From Halomonas llamarensis (GTDB taxonomy: Bacteria; Pseudomonadota; Gammaproteobacteria; Pseudomonadales; Halomonadaceae), in the NCBI RefSeq assembly GCF_023555005.1, contig NZ_JAMJPJ010000004.1, positions 1 to 64,000 of the forward strand: 64,000 bases of DNA. Reading direction: 5' to 3'. Below the pieces are notes generated by a model. The model did no database searches. It was not told the origin of the DNA and saw nothing but the letters and a program-made list of their open reading frames with translations. Made by a program: the position numbers and the translations under genes. Shown here piece by piece: positions 9,081 through 15,972 of the stretch (position 1 is the first letter of the stretch; every line of letters begins with the position of its first letter).

Positions 9081-9120
9081 TTGGCCGCAGTAGTGGCGAC
9101 TCCGAAGATACAGGAGTCCG
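9081..9120 (+). promoter_or_regulatory. Target site C covering the Shine-Dalgarno of the next gene
   Basis: TTGGCCG at 9081-9087 and CCGAAGATACAGGAGTCC at 9102-9119. The latter matches the reverse complement of the loop hairpin of the candidate regulatory RNA at 16 of 18 positions. AGGAG within it is the Shine-Dalgarno of the gene starting at 9126, so pairing would block translation. Confidence 0.6.
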
Positions 9121-9125
9121 TCCCA

Positions 9126-9332
9126 ATGGCATCATTACGCCTTTCAAACCTCATTACCCGCAGTTTATCCCGCCGGGCCGAAGCGCATAGACAAATGGCC
9201 AAGGCCGCTTTGTTTGCCGATTCCAGCACGCGCACCCGCCTTAAGCGTTACAACCACCACATCGAAAAAGCCCAACAGCTAGAAGCCCGCGCCCTAGAAA
9301 CTGCCAAGCGCAGCGTAGGCGGTGCAGCATGA
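9126..9332 (+). CDS. Hypothetical small basic helical protein, first gene of replication operon
   Basis: 68 residues starting MASLRLSNLITRSLSRR, rich in Arg/Lys/Ala and predicted helical, with no family I recognise. The same frame is open back to 8847 (161 residues), but that extension would run through the promoter, terminator and RNA structures; the ATG at 9126 has AGGAG nine bases upstream. Its position directly behind target C resembles that of the P4 early genes controlled by CI RNA. The stop overlaps the next start (ATGA), so translation is probably coupled. Confidence 0.6.
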   Translation: MASLRLSNLITRSLSRRAEAHRQMAKAALFADSSTRTRLKRYNHHIEKAQQLEARALETAKRSVGGAA

Positions 9333-9655
9333 ATAACGCTAACCACCACATTCCAGCCCCCAGCTTGCTTACCCAAGCCCACCGCGACGCCATGGCCTAC
9401 ATCCAGGACCTGGCCATAACAATCAGCTTTCAAGGCATCTATTGCGTAAGTGCTGAATACACAGGCGTTGGCCATGGATTTCGCGTCAACGTGCTGCTGT
9501 TCAGTGAACTGGCTAAAGATAATTTCAAAGCCCACCAATCCTTCACTGTTTACCTTCCTGGCCTAGAGCGCTTGGCTGGTCATAACGCCCTTGAAGAGCT
9601 GCAAGCCATTGCCCGCGATCTGGAAGCGCTGCTTCCAGGGGTGGTGGCTGAATGA
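9329..9655 (+). CDS. Hypothetical protein
   Basis: 108 residues without a recognised domain. A central hydrophobic/aromatic stretch (LAITISFQGIYCVSAEYTGV) is followed by FRVNVLLFSEL and a helical C-terminus with ALEELQAIARDLEAL; this suggests a small alpha/beta protein. Start and stop overlap the neighbouring genes by ATGA on both sides, so it belongs to the translationally coupled chain leading to the replication gene. Confidence 0.7.
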   Translation: MNNANHHIPAPSLLTQAHRDAMAYIQDLAITISFQGIYCVSAEYTGVGHGFRVNVLLFSELAKDNFKAHQSFTVYLPGLERLAGHNALEELQAIARDLEALLPGVVAE

Positions 9656-10086
9656 GTTGCGTCTTCCACTATTCCAACCTTGTGCAAAAGCTGCCGCCGG
9701 TTCTGAACAGCGGCCAGCTACTGCCCCATGCAGATACCCACGTTGAAACGCCCTTGCTGTGGTTTTCAGCACACCCGTTTTGGGAGCCTACCGCGACAAA
9801 GCCCTGCTGGACTGGTGGCACGCTGGTTAACCTCAAATTTTGGGAATACCGCGACCTGTTCGGCTGCGTTCGTTTTGCACTACCTGCCGACGATAACCGC
9901 CTAATGACATGGCGCGAAGCGTGCAATTACGCGTGCCTACCCAGAAATGAGCGCCGGAAACTGGAAGCCGCAGCCCGCAAGCGGGGAGGCGATCCCAAGC
10001 AGTGGTTTGCTGTGCCCGTCGCCATTCCACTCACAGACGTGAAACTTGAAGTTCTCAGCGGTAATACATGGAGGGCTATTTCATGA
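9652..10086 (+). CDS. Hypothetical protein with ADP-ribosyltransferase-like N-terminal motif
   Basis: 144 residues. The N-terminus reads VFHYSNLVQKLPPVLNSGQL, then LLWFSAHPFWEPTATK. An H-Y pair followed by a helix to a small G-x-L turn and then a WFS strand recalls proteins with an ADP-ribosyltransferase-like fold (DarT, Tpt1). A W-F-x-V-P motif near the C-terminus precedes the end. I recall similar hypothetical proteins in other mobile elements, but this is memory and not a search. It could be an accessory or anti-host enzyme. ATGA overlaps link it to both neighbours. Confidence 0.65.
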   Translation: MSCVFHYSNLVQKLPPVLNSGQLLPHADTHVETPLLWFSAHPFWEPTATKPCWTGGTLVNLKFWEYRDLFGCVRFALPADDNRLMTWREACNYACLPRNERRKLEAAARKRGGDPKQWFAVPVAIPLTDVKLEVLSGNTWRAIS

Positions 10087-10337
10087 GCCGCCCACAAGAT
10101 CAATCCGTAAAGCAACTGGTCGAGCTGCGCGACATCGGCGAAGCCCAAAGCACGCTAGCAACCGCCCTGGGTGATACCGCTTATCTAAGTCAGGGAGTAA
10201 CGGAACAGCAGGCGCTTGCATGGGCAACGGCTTTCCGGTGCATGGGGGAGCGCGCCACCACGTTAGCCAATGACCTACTTGATGAAAGCATTGACCCCGC
10301 TGGCGCTGATCAGGAAGGGGGCCGCGATGCTGACTAG
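10083..10337 (+). CDS. Hypothetical small protein of replication operon
   Basis: 84 residues, mainly helical (VKQLVELRDIGEAQSTLATAL), with an acidic tail. No family recognised. The start at 10083 overlaps the previous stop as ATGA; an in-frame ATG five codons earlier exists but loses this coupling. Possibly a regulator of the replication protein. Confidence 0.6.
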   Translation: MSRPQDQSVKQLVELRDIGEAQSTLATALGDTAYLSQGVTEQQALAWATAFRCMGERATTLANDLLDESIDPAGADQEGGRDAD

Positions 10338-10521
10338 CCCCCATGAAAAAGCCCAGCGCAATGGCTGGGCCTTCTCCGCGCCGCTGACCAAAGCAAACGC
10401 TAAACCTGAGAGTAGCACACGGTATGGGGCGCGCCTATGCCTTATCGATCAATGCCAACCCTTCGGGGTTGGTGCTGGCGCTGAGAAGCCACGCCCGGTA
10501 AGTGGTAAGGGGGTGGTATGA
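10327..10521 (+). CDS. Possible small hypothetical protein upstream of rep
   Basis: 64 residues beginning MLTSPHEKAQRNGWAFSAP. It overlaps the previous gene by 11 bases and the rep start by ATGA, which supports translation. The DNA in it includes an inverted repeat GCCCAGC/GCTGGGC (about 10351-10370) and a TTCGGGGTTGG hairpin region, so it could also act as leader. No recognised family. Confidence 0.45.
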   Translation: MLTSPHEKAQRNGWAFSAPLTKANAKPESSTRYGARLCLIDQCQPFGVGAGAEKPRPVSGKGVV

Positions 10522-12467
10522 CCAGCCACGCCGCCTTTATTGATCGACAAGCCCTTGCTGATTCGCTGCTGAACTGTGGCCCGTGGAAGTGCTGCAGCGA
10601 TGATCAAGCCTTGATCGACCACGCCACCGCCCAAGCCCGCGCCATTGAACTGGAAGCCGCCAGCCTGGGCGATCCTGTTTACGCGCTACAACGTGCCCGC
10701 CGCCGTGTCGCTTTGCATTGCCTACCCCTTCCCACCGGGCATAGTACCGCCGGGGAACTCTTACGCCTTGCATGCCCAATGTGGTGGCGCCGTCAGCTTA
10801 GACGACTCACCAGCCGCCGCCGTGAGCAGAGGCAGCGCATCTTAGGCCGAACACAGAAGCGGGCAGGCATTTACGTTAGCAACGAAGGCTACCGCCGCCG
10901 TATTGACCAAACCACCCGCAACGCCCGCTTACTGGAAGCCATCACGGCCACCAACCAGGACGGCGACCAGTACACCCTTGCAGAGCTGGCCGAGCTTGGT
11001 TTAGCAAACCCTGAGTTTCGGCGGGCAGAGCTAATGTTGCGCATTGCCGACACTGAGCGGGAAGCCGACCGGGCCGGGCATTGCGGCATGTTCTACACCA
11101 TCACCACTCCTAGCCGCTTTCATCCGGTACGACAGAACGCCAGCATTAACCACAAATATGCTGGCGCTAACCCGCGTGAAGCACAGGCCTACTTGCAAAA
11201 CCTATGGGCGAAAGCCCGCGCTAAATTCAAGCGAGACGGTTTAGGTATTTACGGGATCCGTGTTGCCGAGCCTCATCACGATGGAACGCCTCACTGGCAT
11301 TTGCTGATATGGATGCGCCCCGAAGATGAACCCAAGGTAACCAGCATATTACGCCGCTACTCGCTGGAAGATTCACCGGGTGAGGTTAAGCGAAACACCA
11401 ACGTTAGATTCAAGCCCGTGGCCATTGATCGAAGCAAGGGAAGCGCTGCCGGGTATGTGGCCAAGTACGTGGCGAAAAATATCAACGGCAAGCAACACAC
11501 CCGCCAAGGCGTACCGAGCGATAACCTCGACCACTACGGCCAGCCACTAGAAACCAGCGCCCCGCGTATCGAAGCGTGGGCGGCCTGCTGGGGTATTCGT
11601 CAGTTTCAGTTTGTGGGCCTGCCTTCCGTCACGGTGTGGCGTGAGCTGCGCCGCCTCAAAGATGAACAGCGCTTAGCTGATTGGGAAGCGGCCACACGGC
11701 CAGAGCCAGAAGCCGCCGCGATCCTGGGAGAGTTACGCCAAGCGGCCAATGCTGGCGCCTGGGATAAGTACCTTCACTTGATGGGCGGCCCCATGCAGCC
11801 CCGTGACGCCGCGCCTATTCGCCCGTGGCGTGTGGTGCGTCAAACCGTTGACGCGGCCAACATCAACCCTATGACCGGGGAATGGTCAAGCGACACGCTT
11901 GGCCGTTACGGGGAGCCGATGGCGGGCATCTGGGGCTTGGTGGTTAGCAGTCAGCTAGGCGAAACGGAATACCTTACCCGGTACTACCGCTGGACGTTTG
12001 AACGCAAAGGTGAAGCGGCCGGGTTTGATTTTAAGCGCGTAGGCGAAGCCGCAGCGCCTTGGACTGGTGTCATTAACTGTACGCACAGCGCCATTAAGCA
12101 TGAGAGAGAAGCAAGGGAACTGGCAGCAAAAGGGCCATTAAAAGCTTTCCGGTACATGGGCGAACTAAAACCTAAGCGCCCGCTATGGCCATGGGAGAAA
12201 TCAATCCTATTTGAAAGGGGCGTTACCGAGTCCGAGTGGTTTAGGCGCATGTGCCCACCGTTACCCCGCGAACAGGTAAACCGTATCCAGCAACAAGCCA
12301 AGGTAGACGCCCACCAATGCCGCATCGATTCTGTTAGGCGCCGCCTTGAACACGAAGATCGTGAGCGTTTGCGCGCCTCACTGGATGAAGGCCGTGAACT
12401 GGTACTTGATTGGCTGTTGGATGGGGAGCTGTCACTCGCTGATATTCCACCGGGAGTATTTGCATGA
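10518..12467 (+). CDS. rep: Phage-type HUH replication endonuclease
   Basis: 649-residue replication initiator of the P2 gpA superfamily, which nicks the origin and starts rolling-circle replication. The HUH metal site is TPHWHLLIW at about residues 257-265, and the catalytic double tyrosine is GYVAKYVAKNIN at about 311-322. It is shorter than P2 gpA but has the usual order: helical N-terminal region, HUH domain, long C-terminal region. By analogy with P2, the nick site may lie within the gene. The stop overlaps the next start by ATGA. Confidence 0.9.
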   Translation: MTSHAAFIDRQALADSLLNCGPWKCCSDDQALIDHATAQARAIELEAASLGDPVYALQRARRRVALHCLPLPTGHSTAGELLRLACPMWWRRQLRRLTSRRREQRQRILGRTQKRAGIYVSNEGYRRRIDQTTRNARLLEAITATNQDGDQYTLAELAELGLANPEFRRAELMLRIADTEREADRAGHCGMFYTITTPSRFHPVRQNASINHKYAGANPREAQAYLQNLWAKARAKFKRDGLGIYGIRVAEPHHDGTPHWHLLIWMRPEDEPKVTSILRRYSLEDSPGEVKRNTNVRFKPVAIDRSKGSAAGYVAKYVAKNINGKQHTRQGVPSDNLDHYGQPLETSAPRIEAWAACWGIRQFQFVGLPSVTVWRELRRLKDEQRLADWEAATRPEPEAAAILGELRQAANAGAWDKYLHLMGGPMQPRDAAPIRPWRVVRQTVDAANINPMTGEWSSDTLGRYGEPMAGIWGLVVSSQLGETEYLTRYYRWTFERKGEAAGFDFKRVGEAAAPWTGVINCTHSAIKHEREARELAAKGPLKAFRYMGELKPKRPLWPWEKSILFERGVTESEWFRRMCPPLPREQVNRIQQQAKVDAHQCRIDSVRRRLEHEDRERLRASLDEGRELVLDWLLDGELSLADIPPGVFA

Positions 12468-12832
12468 ACGGTGACGCTCTACTTACACGCATTGCTCAGA
12501 TGCAAGCCGCTGCTGGCGCTTCCCGGTCGCAAGGCAAGCCCGGCACCCGCCCCCAACAACGCCCACGCCGTGCGAGCGTGACCAGCCGCGTGGAATCGTG
12601 GCTGGCGCTGATAGAGAAACGGTGTGCCCTGCTGGCTGAGGATCGCCGCTTTATTCGCCTACGTCTGGCCACACAACAAAACAGCGAAGCAATGCGACTT
12701 GCTAAAGGGTATTGCGCCGCCTGGGAACAGGCAGCCATGCAAGAACAGCTCGCCCACGTAAAGAGCAACGCAGGCCGTCAAGCGGCTAATCTTTGGCTTA
12801 AGCGACAGCTAGATAAAAAAATAAATCCTTAA
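12464..12832 (+). CDS. Hypothetical protein after rep
   Basis: 122 residues. A low-complexity Gly/Pro/Arg/Gln segment (about 18-40) is followed by a helical domain with WLALIEKRCALLAEDRRFIR and a basic C-terminus. No known family. It is the last member of the chain of overlapping genes and is followed by an AT-rich gap. Confidence 0.65.
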   Translation: MNGDALLTRIAQMQAAAGASRSQGKPGTRPQQRPRRASVTSRVESWLALIEKRCALLAEDRRFIRLRLATQQNSEAMRLAKGYCAAWEQAAMQEQLAHVKSNAGRQAANLWLKRQLDKKINP

Positions 12833-12861
12833 TTATCAGAAAGTTGTGAGGCTATATTTTC

Positions 12862-12877
12862 TATAATATCTATTATA
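12862..12877. promoter_or_regulatory. Perfect AT palindrome, possible operator or origin element
   Basis: TATAATA-TC-TATTATA, a perfect 7+2+7 inverted repeat in an AT-rich gap (12833-12926) within GC-rich surroundings. It lies 50 bases before the ribbon-helix-helix-like gene and could be its operator, the promoter of the capsid genes, or part of a replication origin. Confidence 0.45.
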
Positions 12878-12926
12878 TTCTGTATAAAAATTCAGCATTT
12901 TCATTAAGCCCTTTGGAGTTAACGCA

Positions 12927-13151
12927 ATGCCTAAATCACAGACTAAAAACAACCACCTTACCGTTCACCTTGATGAACAGACGGTATACATGCTGGCGCA
13001 GTTAAAGCGCCAAATTGATGCAGAGCGTCACCCAGCAGCACCGCCTTATTCCATGGCTGAGCTGGCGCGTTTGTCGATCCGTAAGTGGTGTGACAATCAA
13101 GCCGCCCCGGTACCGCACCCATGGCTAGGTAAAGAGAGTGAGGAAGCGTAA
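12927..13151 (+). CDS. Small ribbon-helix-helix-like protein
   Basis: 74 residues. LTVHLDEQTVYMLAQLKRQI resembles a beta-strand plus first helix of a ribbon-helix-helix regulator, followed by SMAELARLSIRKWCDN as the second helix. GGAG stands upstream of the ATG. It precedes the capsid fusion by two bases and may regulate the late genes; function is inferred from the fold only. Confidence 0.65.
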   Translation: MPKSQTKNNHLTVHLDEQTVYMLAQLKRQIDAERHPAAPPYSMAELARLSIRKWCDNQAAPVPHPWLGKESEEA

Positions 13152-13153
13152 CC

Positions 13154-14992
13154 GTGGATATTCAGATTTATGATGTGATCGACGGTGTGACCGCTGCCAC
13201 CGTCAAGCGCCTGTTAGCCAGCGGCAGCAACGAACCTATCACGCTGCATATCAATAGCCCCGGTGGCAGCGTCACCGATGCTCTAGCGATCTTCAATAAC
13301 CTGCGTACCTATGCTGGCAACGTGACTGCGTTTGTGGATGGCCTAGCGGCAAGCTCTGCGACCCTGGTAATGCTGGCAGCCGATGAAGTGGTAATGGCTG
13401 AGCATAGTTTCATCATGGTGCACAACCCGTGGTCTGTGGTGATGGGCGACGCAAGAGCGATGCGCAGAAGTGCAGACACGCTTGATAAAGCCGCCGACGA
13501 AATGGTCACGCTCTATGCCGAGCGCACCGGGCAGAGTGACGAAGCCATCACGGCAATCATGGAAGCTGAGACTTGGTACAACGCTGAGGAAACGGTAGCC
13601 GCCGGGTTTGCCCAGCGGGTTGAAGCCAGCGAACAGGACAAGCCCCGTATGTCAGCGGTGGCCATAGCTTACTTGGCCAACATCACCAACCTACCCGAGG
13701 CAGCCGCCCAGCGCCGGGAAATGCAGATAGCCGCCCAGCGCCGTGAAGCGCAAATAGCCGCCCTAAATCAATTTCCAGACCTGCCCGCCGTGGCCCAACT
13801 TAAAAACAGTCAGGACATTAAGACTATGTCAGCCGAACAAATCCGCGCCGCTACCATGAACGCCTTAGGCCAAGGCACCACACCCACAGCCCCACCACGC
13901 AAAGACGTTGGCGCCTTTGCTGATAATGGTAACGCCGTACAGGATGGCATGATTGAAGCGCTATTAGATCGTGCAGGTGTTGCCAAGTCACAGGACAAGA
14001 GCAACCACTTCCGCACCATGAGCTTAGCCGAAATGGCGCGGGCCTCTCTTACCGAGAAGGGCGTCAGTGTCAGCGCCTATGGCTCCAAGATGCAGATGGT
14101 GGGCGCTGCCTTCACTCATACCTCTAGTGACTTTGGCCATGTGCTACAGAACGTGAGTGAGAAGGCCATGCTAAGAGGCTGGGAGAACAGCGGCGAAACC
14201 TTCCCGCGCTGGACTAAGAAGGGCACGTTAAGCAATTTCCACACGGCACACCGTGCAGGCCTGGGCGGCTTCCCCTCACTACCCAAAGTGAAAGAAGGGG
14301 CAGAGTACAACTATGTCACGGCAGACGACCGCGCCGCCCCGATTGCCTTAGCGACATACGGCGGACTGTTCAGCATCACACGACAGGCAATCATTAACGA
14401 TGATATGAGTGCCTTTCAAGCGATCCCCGCCAACATGGGGCGAGCGGCAAGCCGTACCATTGGTGACTTGGTTTACGCCATCTTGATGAGCAACAACACC
14501 TTCACAGACGGCAAGCCGTTGTTTCATGATGACCATGGCAACATCATCACCAGCTCTGAAGGTTTCATACCTAATGCGCTGGGTGAGGCCCGTAAGCAAA
14601 TGCGCATGCAGAAGGATAGACACGGCAACACGCTGAACATCGCGCCCGCCTTCGTGATTGTGCCCGCCGCCCTTGAATCTATCGCCATGCAGGTGCTAAG
14701 CAGTACCTCAGTGCCGGGCGCTGAGACCAATAGCGGCATCATGAACCCGGTCAACAGCATGGGGGAACTGGTGGTTGAAAGCCGTCTTGATGCACACTCC
14801 CCGGATAATTGGTACGTGGCGGCTGAGCTGGGAAGCGACACGGTAGAGGTGGCTTACTTGGACGGCGTTGATACCCCTTACCTTGAGCAGCAAGAGGGGT
14901 GGAGCGTGGACGGTGTAAGTTACAAGTGCCGCATTGATGCAGGCGTTGCACCGCTGGACTATCGCGGCATGGTTCGCGGCAGCAAGGCATAA
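13154..14992 (+). CDS. ClpP-like prohead protease / major capsid protein fusion
   Basis: 612 residues from a GTG start with a GAGGAAG Shine-Dalgarno. Residues 1 to about 180 form a ClpP-fold serine protease: HINSPGGSVTDALAIF, the nucleophile region DGLAASSATLVML (about 61-73) and the His of FIMVHNPW (about 91). A Gln/Ala/Arg-rich linker (about 180-225) with repeated AAQRRE leads to the major capsid part, which extends to the C-terminus RGMVRGSKA and includes AAPIALATYGGLFSITRQAI. Self-cleavage would release the capsid protein and leave the linker as scaffold. Fused forms are known in some tailed phages. It is the only structural gene in the element. Confidence 0.9.
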   Translation: MDIQIYDVIDGVTAATVKRLLASGSNEPITLHINSPGGSVTDALAIFNNLRTYAGNVTAFVDGLAASSATLVMLAADEVVMAEHSFIMVHNPWSVVMGDARAMRRSADTLDKAADEMVTLYAERTGQSDEAITAIMEAETWYNAEETVAAGFAQRVEASEQDKPRMSAVAIAYLANITNLPEAAAQRREMQIAAQRREAQIAALNQFPDLPAVAQLKNSQDIKTMSAEQIRAATMNALGQGTTPTAPPRKDVGAFADNGNAVQDGMIEALLDRAGVAKSQDKSNHFRTMSLAEMARASLTEKGVSVSAYGSKMQMVGAAFTHTSSDFGHVLQNVSEKAMLRGWENSGETFPRWTKKGTLSNFHTAHRAGLGGFPSLPKVKEGAEYNYVTADDRAAPIALATYGGLFSITRQAIINDDMSAFQAIPANMGRAASRTIGDLVYAILMSNNTFTDGKPLFHDDHGNIITSSEGFIPNALGEARKQMRMQKDRHGNTLNIAPAFVIVPAALESIAMQVLSSTSVPGAETNSGIMNPVNSMGELVVESRLDAHSPDNWYVAAELGSDTVEVAYLDGVDTPYLEQQEGWSVDGVSYKCRIDAGVAPLDYRGMVRGSKA

Positions 14993-15022
14993 CCCTTAGG
15001 GGCATTATCGCAAGCAGTCAAC

Positions 15023-15056
15023 GCCGTGAAGGGAGCGATCCTTTCACGGCTTTTTT
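15023..15056 (+). terminator. Terminator after capsid gene
   Basis: GCCGTGAA/TTCACGGC stem with an inner GGA/TCC pairing and a run of six Ts, 31 bases after the capsid stop codon. It is a good intrinsic terminator on the plus strand. Confidence 0.85.
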
Positions 15057-15805
15057 GTGCCTGGTGCTGGCGCTCAGACACGCCAAAAAATAAAAGGTAC
15101 TCCCCCACCCGCCCCCACGGCTACGGGGGCAAACAGTCCCGGAATTCGCCTATGCACGGCAAATTTTCAGAGGTTGGTTGTTGTTTTGTTATCAAGCCAT
15201 CAAGCCGTCGCTGGCATCATGCCCGGTATACCGTGGCCACCGCCTCATAAATGCCCCAATCAATGCGCTATCACGCTGTTTTAGCTGGCCTTTAATCAGG
15301 CTGGCGCGAAGCCGAAAAGGTGCCCGCCATCCGCTAAGGTGGCCAATAAATCACCCCGGCCATAGGCACGCGATACAACAACCCCACACAACCAAACGGC
15401 GCAAAAAGGTCATGCGCGGCGCGGTGCTGGCGTTGCTGTGATTTTGTCACGCTATAATGAAGGCAATTAGGCTGCTGGCGTACTTCACTACCTGGGGGAT
15501 GGGGCGAAGCCCCATGGAGCGAAGCGGTAACGACAATGCAAGATAAACGCGGCGGCTTGTTGGTCAAACGTCCACCACCCAGCCACAAGCACCGCCACCC
15601 CTTTCATTGCCAAACAAGGGGTTAAAATGCACTTAAGGGAGTGGCACCCAGTAGAGCTATTTGCTCATAACAACAGTACACGGGTTCAAAGCATGGGTTA
15701 ATAAAGGCAGCACTGTATAAATGGGGGCATAATTGGGGGCATATTTAAAAATAAAATTGCTTAATGTAAAATAAAAACAATGGCTTATATTTACTTTAAG
15801 CGGGA
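15057..15805. other. Right-end noncoding region of the element
   Basis: About 750 bases without a convincing gene. Visible parts: a perfect TATAAT at 15453-15458 with a GTGA-TTTTG-TCAC inverted repeat just upstream (15438-15450); a 29-codon ORF at 15457-15546 (MKAIRLLAYFTTWGMGRS onwards) whose ATG lies inside that TATAAT; a strong hairpin ATGGGGC-GAA-GCCCCAT at 15499-15515; and two GGGGGCAT repeats at 15721-15742 followed by AT-rich DNA. Such a region could hold a small RNA, a packaging signal or integrase arm sites. None is proven. Confidence 0.5.
15721..15742 (+). repeat. Right-end GGGGGCAT repeats (possible integrase arm sites)
   Basis: ATGGGGGCAT and ATTGGGGGCAT in tandem, 65-85 bases inside attR. 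The second equals the inverted ATTGGGGGCA copy at 6551-6560, so the same protein could bind both ends. Confidence 0.55.
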
Positions 15806-15820
15806 CGCCGCCTCCACCAC
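15806..15820 (+). repeat. attR core
   Basis: Exact copy of the 15-bp tmRNA 3' end at 6382-6396. The chromosome resumes to its right. Confidence 0.85.
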
Positions 15821-15834
15821 CTTAGCAAGCAAAT

Positions 15835-15858
15835 CAAGCATCTACGGGTGCTTTTTTT
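15835..15858 (+). terminator. Displaced original ssrA terminator
   Basis: AAGCA/TGCTT hairpin followed by seven Ts and further T-rich DNA, 15 bases right of attR. Before insertion it would have followed the tmRNA 3' end directly, so it is probably the native ssrA terminator. Confidence 0.6.
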
Positions 15859-15972
15859 GTTTTTCTCTTCCCAAATACCCGCCACCGCGAAAACGATCAA
15901 GGTGTTGCAATGCGCGCTACAAGCGCTTGACCAGCAGGCCGCTACCCTCACCTCACGGTTAGTTTCAGCAGA

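Larger units (their letters stand above)
6382..15820. mobile_element. Integrated element in ssrA: capsid-encoding satellite or reduced prophage
   Basis: A unit of about 9.4 kb bounded by a 15-bp direct repeat of the tmRNA 3' end (6382-6396 and 15806-15820). Contents in order: P4-type integrase, AT-rich cargo gene, AlpA-type regulator, an RNA-control region, an operon of overlapping small genes with an HUH replication endonuclease, a ribbon-helix-helix-like protein, and a protease/major capsid fusion. I see no terminase, portal, tail, lysis or repressor gene of the usual type. All genes run on the plus strand. The likely nature is a phage satellite that makes its own capsid, or a deletion remnant of a prophage. 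Confidence 0.85.

Noticed and set aside
8847..9125. Open frame extending the 68-residue gene upstream to 161 residues
   Set aside because: It would be translated through the promoter, the leader hairpins, the terminator and the three-way-junction RNA. The start at 9126 has a better Shine-Dalgarno. Coupling to the AlpA stop (TAATG) keeps a small doubt.
10440..15440. Frequent GCTGGCG strings in the element as a packaging repeat
   Set aside because: They occur mostly inside codons for Leu-Ala and Ala-Gly in a GC-rich region, with no regular spacing.
15780..15962. 60-residue ORF spanning attR
   Set aside because: It crosses the recombination core and the T-rich terminator, contains low-complexity translation and has no ribosome-binding site.
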